Below are positions 1 through 7,368 of a stretch of DNA of 9,287 bases, in pieces (the stretch's first letter is position 1; every line of letters starts with the position of its first letter). Both the position numbers and the translations under genes were made by a program. The stretch comes from an uncultured Clostridia bacterium. GTDB taxonomy: Bacteria > Bacillota > Clostridia > TANB77 > CAG-508. A model generated the notes under the pieces. It was given only the letters and a program-made list of their open reading frames with translations, was not told the origin of the DNA and did no database searches. Location of the stretch: positions 1 to 9,287 of the forward strand of contig CANRLE010000044.1 of NCBI GenBank assembly GCA_947631385.1. Direction: 5' to 3'.

Positions 1-1
1 A

Positions 2-181
2 TCAACAAAAGATACAGGTGAAATACCAATGCATATTAGAAATGCACCAATTGAAAAAATGAAAGAATTGGGATATAGTGAAGGCTATTTATATCCACAT
101 AATTTTCCAGGGCATTATGTGGAACAACAATATTTGCCAGATAAGATGTTAGGAACAAAGTATTATGTACCAGATGAATAA
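2..181 (+). CDS. rarA: Replication-associated recombination protein A (RarA/MgsA), C-terminal end, partial
   Basis: These are the last 59 codons of a gene whose start lies before the window; the reading frame begins at base 2 and stops with TAA at 179-181. The translation contains IPMHIRNAP, MKELGYSEGYLYPHNFPGHY and VEQQYLPDKMLGTKYYVP. This is the characteristic C-terminal signature of the RarA/MgsA/YrvN family (family pattern: PLHLRNAP, then GxGYxYxHxxxGHxVxQQYLPxxxxGxxYY). RarA is a cytoplasmic AAA+ ATPase related to the clamp loader and acts at stalled replication forks. The ATPase core is outside the window, so only the tail is seen. A hairpin terminator follows 16 bases after the stop, so the gene probably ends its transcript here. 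The identification is by recall of the conserved tail; no search was run. Confidence 0.85.
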   Translation, partial: STKDTGEIPMHIRNAPIEKMKELGYSEGYLYPHNFPGHYVEQQYLPDKMLGTKYYVPDE

Positions 182-197
182 AATAAAAATAATTTGG

Positions 198-222
198 AAA
201 ACCTACTAAAAAGTAGGTTTTT
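198..222 (+). terminator. Rho-independent terminator after rarA, abutting the next start codon
   Basis: AAAACCTACT (198-207) pairs perfectly with AGTAGGTTTT (212-221) around an AAAA loop, and the 3' arm runs into a T-tract (218-222). The U-tract ends only three bases before the ATG at 226. The 3' arm includes AGTAGG (212-217), the only Shine-Dalgarno-like sequence for that ATG. The hairpin could therefore both terminate rarA transcription and limit translation of the next gene in read-through RNA. Confidence 0.75.
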
Positions 223-225
223 ATT

Positions 226-574
226 ATGATTAAAAAAATGATAATTGGGTTATTAGCAGGTGTAGTAAGTGGAATGTTTTCAACAGGTGGAGGCATGATA
301 TTAGTACCGGCTTTTATTCATTTGTTAAATTTAGATGCAACAAAATCAAGAGGTACGTCTGTCTTTTGTATTTTACCAATGGTAGTAACAAGTAGTTTTT
401 TCTATTATCAAGGAAATTTCATTGATTGGAAAGTAGCTATTCTTTGTGCAATTGGAGGAACAATTGGAGGTTATTGTCGGTGCAAAATTATTAAAAAAAT
501 TGCCAGAAAAGTTTATGAAAATAGCTTTTGCAGCATTTTTAATTTATGTTTCTTATAGAATGATATCAAGTTAA
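226..574 (+). pseudogene. Half-size TSUP (TauE/SafE) membrane transporter subunit, frameshifted
   Basis: The N-terminal part shows the TauE/SafE signature: GLLAGVVSGMFSTGGGMILVP (glycine-rich first helix and loop), then a helix around FCILPMVVTSSFFYY and another around VAILCAIGGTIGGY. The family (TSUP) exports or imports small anions such as sulfite, sulfonates or other organic acids; the substrate here is unknown. Read straight through, the ORF ends at 558 with a non-hydrophobic Cys-rich tail. Dropping one T at 474/475 restores VGAKLLKKLPEKF and IAFAAFLIYVSYRMISS, the expected last helix of a TSUP half, ending with TAA at 572-574. So a one-base insertion, or a sequencing error, is evident near 472-478. 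The intact product would be about 115 residues, half of a usual TSUP protein, and would pair with the next gene. The start at 226 is chosen because AGTAGG lies 8 bases upstream; ATG 238 has no ribosome binding site. Confidence 0.75.
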
Positions 575-591
575 ATGAAAAGGGAAGTAAT

Positions 592-987
592 ATGACGGAA
601 ATTATAATAGGTATTATATCAGGAATTGTAAGTGGAACAGGAATGGGAGGAGGAACAATTTTAATTTTTCTTCTTTCTTTTTTGATGGGAATAGAACAAC
701 ATGTAGCACAAGCAACAAATTTAATTTTTTTTATTCCAACAGCTATAGTTGCTATAATTGTAAATTTTAAAAATAAAAATATTGATATTCAATTAGCTAT
801 TATTATATCTATATTTGGAATTTTAGGTGCTATTATAGGAGCTAATATTTCTATTCGTATAGATGTTGGAATTTTAAAAAAATGTTTTGGAATTTTTTTG
901 GCAATTATAGCTATCAATGAAATATATTCCATTTTTAAATTGTATACAAAACAGTATAAAAATAACAAAAAAATAGATAATAAATAG
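592..987 (+). CDS. Half-size TSUP (TauE/SafE) membrane transporter subunit
   Basis: The 131-residue product begins MTEIIIGIISGIVSGTGMGGGTILIFLLSF, the same glycine-rich first helix and loop (SGxxxGxGxGGGxxL) as the preceding half-gene and the TauE/SafE family. Helices follow around residues 42-60 (TNLIFFIPTAIVAIIVNF), 66-86 (IQLAIIISIFGILGAIIGANI) and 95-113 (KCFGIFLAIIAINEIYSIF), then a Lys/Asn-rich tail that is probably cytoplasmic. Full TSUP proteins are about 250 residues with two homologous halves. Two adjacent half-genes, 17 bp apart, suggest a heterodimer that rebuilds the whole transporter; this is inference. The ribosome binding site is AGGGA (581-585), 6 bases before the ATG. If the upstream partner is really broken, this half may be orphaned or may homodimerise. 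Substrate cannot be told from the sequence. Confidence 0.8.
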   Translation: MTEIIIGIISGIVSGTGMGGGTILIFLLSFLMGIEQHVAQATNLIFFIPTAIVAIIVNFKNKNIDIQLAIIISIFGILGAIIGANISIRIDVGILKKCFGIFLAIIAINEIYSIFKLYTKQYKNNKKIDNK

Positions 988-1019
988 TAGAATGAACCAA
1001 AATATTGGAGGTGAAAAAA

Positions 1020-1160
1020 ATGAAGTTTATTAAAGGAGTTATGATTGGTGGGTTAATTACAACAGGAATTATGATGATGTATAGTGAATCTGATAAGACG
1101 AATAAGAAAAAATTAATGAAAAAAGGAAAACAATTTGCTAGAAAAATGGGAATGATGTAG
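1020..1160 (+). CDS. Small membrane-associated basic protein, 46 residues, unknown function
   Basis: This short ORF has a strong ribosome binding site, GGAGGTG (1007-1013), 6 bases before its ATG. It begins 32 bp after the TSUP half-gene, so it is probably the last gene of the same transcript. The product starts MKFIKGVMIGGLITTGIMMMY, a hydrophobic segment of about 17 residues flanked by Lys. It ends with a strongly basic helix (KKKLMKKGKQFARKMG). The layout fits a single-pass membrane peptide with a cytoplasmic cationic tail, reminiscent of small YtxH-like proteins, but I cannot assign a family. Expression is supported by the ribosome binding site, the start placement and a terminator shaped exactly around its stop codon. 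Its association with the TSUP pair may be functional, for example as an accessory subunit, or only positional. Confidence 0.75.
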   Translation: MKFIKGVMIGGLITTGIMMMYSESDKTNKKKLMKKGKQFARKMGMM

Positions 1161-1178
1161 AAATCATTCCCATTTTTT
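1142..1178 (+). terminator. Strong Rho-independent terminator overlapping the end of the 46-aa gene
   Basis: A 15-bp perfect stem joins AAAAATGGGAATGAT (1142-1156) and ATCATTCCCATTTTT (1163-1177) with the loop GTAGAA (1157-1162), followed by T. The 5' arm is coding sequence (the codons for RKMGM), the stop codon TAG lies in the loop, and the 3' arm supplies the U-tract. It closes the TSUP transcript and insulates it from the protease operon. Confidence 0.9.
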
Positions 1179-1212
1179 ATAATAATAAAATGTAGTTTGA
1201 GCAGTAATAAAA

Positions 1213-1247
1213 TTTTTGGTAAAAAGTTATAAAAATATTGCCAAAAA
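1213..1247. repeat. Inverted repeat over the -35 region of the M60 operon promoter
   Basis: TTTTTGGTAA (1213-1222) is the reverse complement of TTGCCAAAAA (1238-1247) except for one position, with a 15-bp AT-rich spacer. The right arm contains the -35 hexamer. A third related copy, TTTTACCAAAA (1306-1316), is an exact reverse complement of TTTTGGTAAAA (1214-1224) and touches the ribosome binding site. It could be an operator, but AT-rich sequence makes such matches fairly easy, so this is tentative. Confidence 0.4.
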
Positions 1248-1267
1248 ACGGAACAAAATGATATAAT
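1238..1267 (+). promoter_or_regulatory. Sigma-A-type promoter of the M60/anchor/sortase operon
   Basis: The -35 box TTGCCA (1238-1243) and the perfect -10 box TATAAT (1262-1267) are separated by 18 bp. Transcription should start near 1274, giving a 5' leader of about 55 nt before the ATG at 1330. No other promoter of this quality is visible between here and the terminator after the sortase gene, so the three genes are probably co-transcribed. Confidence 0.75.
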
Positions 1268-1275
1268 TAACTGAC

Positions 1276-1300
1276 AACAAAAACACACAGTTTTTTTGTT
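1276..1300 (+). promoter_or_regulatory. Possible 5'-end leader hairpin of the protease mRNA
   Basis: AACAAAAA (1276-1283) can pair with TTTTTGTT (1293-1300) around a CACACAGTT loop, right at the predicted 5' end of the transcript. Such a terminal stem could shield a very long mRNA from 5'-dependent decay. The stem is nearly all A-U and may be weak; it is not followed by features of a known riboswitch. Confidence 0.3.
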
Positions 1301-1314
1301 AATAATTTTACCAA

Positions 1315-1321
1315 AAGGAGG
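1315..1321 (+). promoter_or_regulatory. Ribosome binding site of the M60 gene
   Basis: AAGGAGG lies 8 bases before the ATG at 1330 and fixes that start. The ATG at 1322 directly abuts the site, is too close to be used, and would only encode a three-codon frame. Confidence 0.85.
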
Positions 1322-1329
1322 ATGAATTT

Positions 1330-4300
1330 ATGAAAAAAACCTTGAAATTCGCACTTGTAATATTCATTATAATAGCACTTCTTAGTGGAAACACAACAGT
1401 ATTAGCAAAAGAAATTATAGATGAAGTTACTAGCGAACAGAATGCTATATCAGAAAAAAAGGCAGAGCAAGAGACAGAAACTGTTACTCCATCAACAGAA
1501 AAAACTGAAGAAAATGCACAGCTAAAAGAAGATATAGCAAAAGAGGAGACAAAAAACACAACAGACAAAGCAGATGACACAAATACGACAGAATCAAAAA
1601 AAGCAGATGAAGTAAGTACAACAAACACAACTAATACAACCAATGCAACAAGCACTTCAAATACAACAAATACAACAAACACTTCAGAAGCTCAAAAAGC
1701 AGTTGGAGCAAATCCTATAAAAATAGAAGAAACTAAAGCTCCAGAAATTAAAATAATTGATGCACCAAGTGCAACAAATGAACTTGACACGTCAAAATTA
1801 AAAGGAAAAATTAATCTTAGTATAGATTTAAGACTTCCACAAACCAAAGTATCAGCAAGTGACTTAACAATAAGTTTAAAAAAGAGTGGAATATATGATG
1901 AAGGAACACCACTTAAAGCAAACGGAACAGAAAAGGAAAAGCAACTTTTCTATACATTTGATAATCTAGATGCAGGTACATATACATTAACTATGCAAGG
2001 AACTGGATACCAAACAGTTTCACAAGCAAATGTTGAAGTAAAAGCAAATACAACAACAGAACTACATTTTACAAATGGATATGATGGACTAGCAGTATCT
2101 GACACTTCAGGAGACTCTATGTTGGGAGATGGAGAAACAACCAAAAAGGGAAGAACTGGAGTTATAGGAATAGGTGATGTTAATAAGGATGGAAAAATTA
2201 CAGCAGATGATGTTACTGCAATAGTAAACAACATTGAAGGAAAAACAAACACAGAACCAGGTCACAACATATATGACTATGTGTATGATTTAAATAAAGA
2301 TGGAGTAGTAGATATTGGAGACATATCTTATGCTGCATTAAATAAAGGACATTCTTTTATAGGAGCAACATCAAGATTTTTAACAAACATTGATACAAGT
2401 AAAGTACAAACAAAAGCAGAAAAAGGAAAAGTTTCTAAAAGTAGTACAGGAACTATAAAAGATATATTAGAAAACAATGATAAACATGTAACATTAGAAC
2501 CAGCAAATACAAAACAACCAATATCAAATACAAATCCAATTAGTGTAGAAATAGACATAGCAGAAGATACAGCAGAAACACAATTATTAAGCATAGCACC
2601 ATCTTCAAATGTAGAAAACAACATAACAGAAGGAACAATCATAGTAGATGGACACAATAACGAAACAGGAGAAGATGTAAAAATCGAATGTAAGATAGGA
2701 AATGAGCAAAAAGCAGCAACAGTTGGATTTAATGAGTTATATAAAATAGCAGAAGTACCAACTGTAATTAGTGATAGTCAATCAACAAAAATAGCTACAA
2801 TATCTGGAACAGCAAAAATAGAAAATGATGGAACAATAGTAGTTGACTTTGGAAATGCAATAGCAGTAAAAAGAGTAATAATAAATGTTACAGGAACAAC
2901 AAGTAATAAATTAGCAGACATATCTAAAGTTGAGTTTTTAAATGGTATGGAAGACAAGATTCCAGAGCCAGACTTAAATGTACCAGAACTTAGAAAAGAA
3001 GATATTGACAAATCAATAACAGAAGAAAGCTTTATGGTAAAATGGAATAATGAGCCTAATGTAACAGGATACCAAGTATCTATAACAGCTAACTTAGAAG
3101 GTACAGAATACACAGAAGTACATGATGTAGATGGACATCAATTGCAAATAGAGCAATTCCATGGAGATTTTATAAAAAATCATTTACAAAAAGATCCAAC
3201 AAGTGAAGACTATACTGTATACTATGTAAAAGTACGTTCTGTAAATGGTGAATGGTTTAGCCCATATTCAGAAGCATATCCAGTAAAACCAAGACCAACG
3301 AGCAAACCAAATGCTCCTACAGGAGTAAAATTAGTAGGTGCATATCAACAAATAAAAGTTACATGGAATGCAGATCCAAGAGCTACAAGCTACATAGTAG
3401 AATACAAACCAACAAATAGTAACGAAGAATTCAAAGCAGCACATGAAGTAAAAACACAATATAATACATTAACAAAAGTAGAAGAAACAATAGGAATAAA
3501 AGAAACTTCTTTCACAATTACAGGTTTAGCAAGTGAAGTAACAGAATACTCAGTAAGAGTAATAGCATGCAATAGCTTAGGAAAAAGTGAACCTTCACAA
3601 ATAGCAACTGCAAAAACATTAGCTGTACAAGAAGTTGAATTACCAACATATAAAAAAATAAACACATCTAAAGGACCGGGTGTATTATCATCACATATTA
3701 AGGATATAACATTCAAACAAACATCTAATAGAATGATGATAGACAGTCCATTAGACATAGTAAATGGTCAAACTATAGGAGGTTCAGCAAAAGGTGTAGC
3801 AGATAATGATTTCAGTTCACATTTCTATGTTGGAGACTGGGATTTAGGTGGATACTATATGGGTTCAGATAAAGGTTTAGTAGTAGAATTTGACAAACCA
3901 TATAAAATGAACTATGTAACATTAGCAAAAGTACAATGGAATGGAGACTTTGCATATTCAAGAGTTTGGTATTATGACTGTGAAGAAGGAAAAACGAAGG
4001 GTCAATTACTTAGAGTAGACGCTTCACAAGTAGTTACAAGAAAAGACAAAGACGGACATAAATATACATCTGTCAAACTACAAAAACCAATTTACACAAA
4101 TAAAATGGTAGTATCAATAGGAAATTACTCAGGAGATATTACAATTGCAGAAATGGGATTCTATGAATATGATAACATCGAGGAAAGAATAAATGCATTA
4201 TTCAAGGATGCTATGCATTTAGAATTAGCAGATGATATAAGTACAGAAGATGCTAGAAAAGCAGTAGAAGCAAAAATTAAAGCATTAGAAGATGAACTAA

Positions 4301-7300
4301 ATGCAGGAATAGAAAAACAAGGTGGAGAAGCAGGAGAAAAAGATTATCATCCAGATAAAGATGCATTATTAGAAGAACTTAACTCAGCAAGACTTCTTCT
4401 ACAAAATACAAGCTTAGGCAAAATAACAAAAATAAACAGTAGAGTTACAAGCTTCTATGATTCTCATATAGAATTCAGTTCAGGACTAAATGGATTCCAA
4501 CCATTAGGAGTTGCAGCAAGAGCAGGAGAAGATATAACAGTTTATGTAGGAAATCCATACAAAAATGTAGGAGATTCTACAAGTCTACAATTAATTGCAA
4601 CACAATGGAGAGCAGAAGGAGACTTCCAAAAAGTAATAATACAAAATTTAAAAGTTGGAATAAACAAAATAACCATACCAGAAATGATTTCAACAAGTAG
4701 AGAAAAAGGTGGTTCTTTATATATCAACTATACAGGACTAAAGGATGATTATCCATATAGATATATTGATAGAAATTATGCAGTAAGAGTAATTGGTGGC
4801 GAAGAATTACCAGTATTAGATTTAAGCAGTAAAGAAGACGTAGTAACTGGAAACAAAATAGAAATGACGGAACAAGAGAAGAAAGATGCAGTATTAAAAT
4901 ATATAAAAGAAATCGAACCAATTGTAAATTCATTAGAAGAAAAGCACAAAACAGAATGTAAAGAATATAAAGGAGCAGATGAATACGGAGTTCAAGATTG
5001 TTTATTAGGACTAACAGAAATAGTATTAGACCAAATGATGTATTCAGTTTCTTCAAAGCAAATATATGATGGCTTAACAGAAAAAATAGGAGGAACTCCA
5101 ACAATAGAACAAAGAGCAAATGCACTTTATGATTCATTAACAGCAATGGATGACATGATGGATTTATTCTATAGTCAAAAAGGATTAGTAAAAGAAGGAA
5201 ATGCACCAGATGCATATCCAAGAACAAGACAAAATATTAGATGTATGAGAATGACAGGAAGAGCATTTATGTATGCAGGTGGAGCTCACATAGGAATTCA
5301 ATGGAATGAAGTAAAAGACTTAGCAAAAGGTGTTCCAATGAAAGTAGATAGTGAAGGAAAAGAAACAGCAGACTCACAAGGAAATTACTTTGGCTGGGGA
5401 ATTGCTCATGAAATAGGACATGTAATAAATCAAAAAGCCTATGTACATGGAGAAGTTACAAACAATTACTTCTCAATACTAGCACAAACAGACAATACAA
5501 GAAAAACAGTACGTTTCAACTATGAAGATGTTTATGATAAAGTAACATCAGGAAAAATAGGAAAAGCTCAAAACGTATTTACACAATTAGGATTATATTG
5601 GCAATTACATTTAGCATATGACCATGGAGGATATAATTATAAAGAATTTGCAACACAACAAGCACAACTTGACAACTCAATCTATGCTAGAATAGATAGT
5701 TATGCTAGAGATACTAGTAGAGCACCTGTACCAACACATAATAAAGGAGTTGCATTAGTTATTGATTCTGACTCTGATAATAACTTAATGAGATTAGCTT
5801 GTGCAGCAACTAAAAAGAATGTATTAGAGTTCTTTGAAAAATGGGGAATGGTACCAAATGACGAAACAAAGAAATATGCAGAACAATGGGATAAAGAAGA
5901 AAGAGCAATATGGTATGTAAATGATGAAGCTAGAAATTATGTATTAGAAGGTAACTTACCATTAACAGGAACAACATTAGAAGCTTCTATAACAAATGCA
6001 GAAAATAGCAGAGTATCAGACAACAAAGTAAACTTCTCATTAAATATATCAGGAAAAAATGTAAATGGATTATTAGGTTATGAGATTATAAGAAGTTATA
6101 AATCAAATGATCAAATAATATCTAGATCAGTAGCTTTTGTAGAACCTACAGTAAATGAAGATGGAACAGTTAATGCAAATGTTACTTATACAGATACAAT
6201 TGATACAATAAATAATAGAGCATTCACATATACAATTGTTGCTTATGACAAGTACTTAAATGAGATAGCTAGAAAAGAATTAGAACAAGTAAAAGTAAGT
6301 CATCAAGGTGAAATATCTCAAAAAGGATGGGAAGTAACAACAAATATGACATCAGAAGATGATACATATACAAGTGATAAGAACGGAAATGTCGAAACAT
6401 CAGACTTTGAACAAAAAGTTTCAGCTGTTCCAACAATAGCAGACGGAAAATTAGACACAGTATTTAATGGAAAAGTAGAAAGTGGAAAATCTGAAATTAC
6501 AATTTCATTACCAGAAATCAAAAAATTAGTTGGTTTAAAATATTCAGGAAAGAAAATTGACTATTATGAAATCCAAGTAAGTTCTGACGGAGTTAACTGG
6601 ACAACAGTTAAAAAAGTAGAAAAACCAGGAGTAATAGCAAGAATATTTACAAGTATTGGTAACTTCTTCACAAGTATAGCAAATACAGATAATTCACAAG
6701 TTATAGATTTTACACAAATTGTTGATGGAGTAGAAAAAATCTACAATTACGATTATGATTGTTCATATGTTAAACTTATCATAGATGATACAAGTGTTAG
6801 CATAAATGAAATAAACTTATTAGCTCAATCAGGAGACAATGTTGAATTTAATGAAACTGGTTCAATAGGTGTACTTGCATCAAGCTTTGAATATGACAAA
6901 ACAGCTCATTATTCAATACCAGAAAATTCAATAATCTTCACAGGAACATATAAAGGAAATCCAGCATATAACGTAACAAAATTATGGTACGAAGACGAAA
7001 AAACAGGCGGATGGAAGATGTTAAATGGATACCAAATAATATTAGCACCAGATCCAGGAGCAGCAAACTTAGGTGAAACAAGTGATGGTAAATGGATATA
7101 TGTAGTAGAAGAAAAAGAAATTGGATTAGACGGAAAACCTGTAAAAGACGAAAATGGCAAAGAAAAAGCTAATGAAGATTATAAACGTATAAAAGATGCT
7201 TTAGGAAAAGGAAAAGTAAGAGTAGAACTATATCGTGTAGATAATGCTTTAACAAATGAGGGAGAGAGATTAGTTAGTGATACTTTGGTTACAACTATTC

Positions 7301-7350
7301 CATCTACTTTGGATAGCATTACATTAACAAGTGACAGTTCAAACCAATAA
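1330..7350 (+). CDS. Secreted M60-family zinc metallopeptidase with dockerin, F5/8 type C and FN3 modules
   Basis: Product of 2006 residues. Order seen: signal peptide (1-26, cut after VLA); charged and Thr/Asn-rich linker (to about 157; the S/T/N tract is 96-119); small beta domain (158-248) like carboxypeptidase-regulatory or X-modules; complete dockerin (about 280-341), with calcium loops D283/N285/D287/T291/D294 and D320/N322/D324/D328/D331; F5/8C-like domain (about 375-542, ending VEFLNGME); two FN3 domains (about 549-656 and 658-765); F5/8C/CBM32-like domain (about 778-948); helical linker; M60 region (about 1035-1540). The zinc site H1360-EIGH-1364 is followed by E1375, fitting the M60 pattern HEXXHX(8-28)E, with E1361 as catalytic base. 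Then come an FN3-like part, a third F5/8C-like domain (about 1665-1835) and a C-terminal domain. M60 enzymes such as BT4244 and clostridial Zmp proteins cleave mucin-type O-glycoproteins; glycan binding by the F5/8C modules is inferred. There is no sorting signal or C-terminal membrane helix, so surface retention would need the dockerin. Confidence 0.9.
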   Translation: MKKTLKFALVIFIIIALLSGNTTVLAKEIIDEVTSEQNAISEKKAEQETETVTPSTEKTEENAQLKEDIAKEETKNTTDKADDTNTTESKKADEVSTTNTTNTTNATSTSNTTNTTNTSEAQKAVGANPIKIEETKAPEIKIIDAPSATNELDTSKLKGKINLSIDLRLPQTKVSASDLTISLKKSGIYDEGTPLKANGTEKEKQLFYTFDNLDAGTYTLTMQGTGYQTVSQANVEVKANTTTELHFTNGYDGLAVSDTSGDSMLGDGETTKKGRTGVIGIGDVNKDGKITADDVTAIVNNIEGKTNTEPGHNIYDYVYDLNKDGVVDIGDISYAALNKGHSFIGATSRFLTNIDTSKVQTKAEKGKVSKSSTGTIKDILENNDKHVTLEPANTKQPISNTNPISVEIDIAEDTAETQLLSIAPSSNVENNITEGTIIVDGHNNETGEDVKIECKIGNEQKAATVGFNELYKIAEVPTVISDSQSTKIATISGTAKIENDGTIVVDFGNAIAVKRVIINVTGTTSNKLADISKVEFLNGMEDKIPEPDLNVPELRKEDIDKSITEESFMVKWNNEPNVTGYQVSITANLEGTEYTEVHDVDGHQLQIEQFHGDFIKNHLQKDPTSEDYTVYYVKVRSVNGEWFSPYSEAYPVKPRPTSKPNAPTGVKLVGAYQQIKVTWNADPRATSYIVEYKPTNSNEEFKAAHEVKTQYNTLTKVEETIGIKETSFTITGLASEVTEYSVRVIACNSLGKSEPSQIATAKTLAVQEVELPTYKKINTSKGPGVLSSHIKDITFKQTSNRMMIDSPLDIVNGQTIGGSAKGVADNDFSSHFYVGDWDLGGYYMGSDKGLVVEFDKPYKMNYVTLAKVQWNGDFAYSRVWYYDCEEGKTKGQLLRVDASQVVTRKDKDGHKYTSVKLQKPIYTNKMVVSIGNYSGDITIAEMGFYEYDNIEERINALFKDAMHLELADDISTEDARKAVEAKIKALEDELNAGIEKQGGEAGEKDYHPDKDALLEELNSARLLLQNTSLGKITKINSRVTSFYDSHIEFSSGLNGFQPLGVAARAGEDITVYVGNPYKNVGDSTSLQLIATQWRAEGDFQKVIIQNLKVGINKITIPEMISTSREKGGSLYINYTGLKDDYPYRYIDRNYAVRVIGGEELPVLDLSSKEDVVTGNKIEMTEQEKKDAVLKYIKEIEPIVNSLEEKHKTECKEYKGADEYGVQDCLLGLTEIVLDQMMYSVSSKQIYDGLTEKIGGTPTIEQRANALYDSLTAMDDMMDLFYSQKGLVKEGNAPDAYPRTRQNIRCMRMTGRAFMYAGGAHIGIQWNEVKDLAKGVPMKVDSEGKETADSQGNYFGWGIAHEIGHVINQKAYVHGEVTNNYFSILAQTDNTRKTVRFNYEDVYDKVTSGKIGKAQNVFTQLGLYWQLHLAYDHGGYNYKEFATQQAQLDNSIYARIDSYARDTSRAPVPTHNKGVALVIDSDSDNNLMRLACAATKKNVLEFFEKWGMVPNDETKKYAEQWDKEERAIWYVNDEARNYVLEGNLPLTGTTLEASITNAENSRVSDNKVNFSLNISGKNVNGLLGYEIIRSYKSNDQIISRSVAFVEPTVNEDGTVNANVTYTDTIDTINNRAFTYTIVAYDKYLNEIARKELEQVKVSHQGEISQKGWEVTTNMTSEDDTYTSDKNGNVETSDFEQKVSAVPTIADGKLDTVFNGKVESGKSEITISLPEIKKLVGLKYSGKKIDYYEIQVSSDGVNWTTVKKVEKPGVIARIFTSIGNFFTSIANTDNSQVIDFTQIVDGVEKIYNYDYDCSYVKLIIDDTSVSINEINLLAQSGDNVEFNETGSIGVLASSFEYDKTAHYSIPENSIIFTGTYKGNPAYNVTKLWYEDEKTGGWKMLNGYQIILAPDPGAANLGETSDGKWIYVVEEKEIGLDGKPVKDENGKEKANEDYKRIKDALGKGKVRVELYRVDNALTNEGERLVSDTLVTTIPSTLDSITLTSDSSNQ

Positions 7351-7368
7351 AATTGAAAGGAGGACAAA

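Noticed and set aside
469..480. Programmed ribosomal frameshift in the first TSUP gene
   Set aside because: There is no slippery heptamer, downstream pseudoknot or internal SD; a plain insertion or sequencing error explains it better.
1238..1256. CcpA (cre) site near the protease promoter
   Set aside because: TTGCCAAAAAACGGAACA lacks the paired TG...CA symmetry and central CG placement of a cre box.
935..1288. Minus-strand frame of 117 codons across the small gene and promoter
   Set aside because: It runs through a terminator and a promoter, is Phe/Ile/Leu-rich from AT bias, and conflicts with the well-supported 46-residue gene.
1308..1682. Minus-strand frame of 124 codons, Val/Phe/Ser-rich
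   Set aside because: It is the mirror of the low-complexity N-terminal linker of the protease and overlaps the operon promoter leader; no family features.
4724..5227. 167-codon open frame on the minus strand
   Set aside because: It lies wholly within the M60 catalytic region, is Leu-rich as expected from the complement of A-rich codons, and has no ribosome binding site or recognisable family.
7270..7350. A wall-sorting signal at the end of the M60 protease
   Set aside because: The C-terminus (ending TLTSDSSNQ) has no LPxTG-like motif, hydrophobic helix or basic tail in any frame before the next gene.
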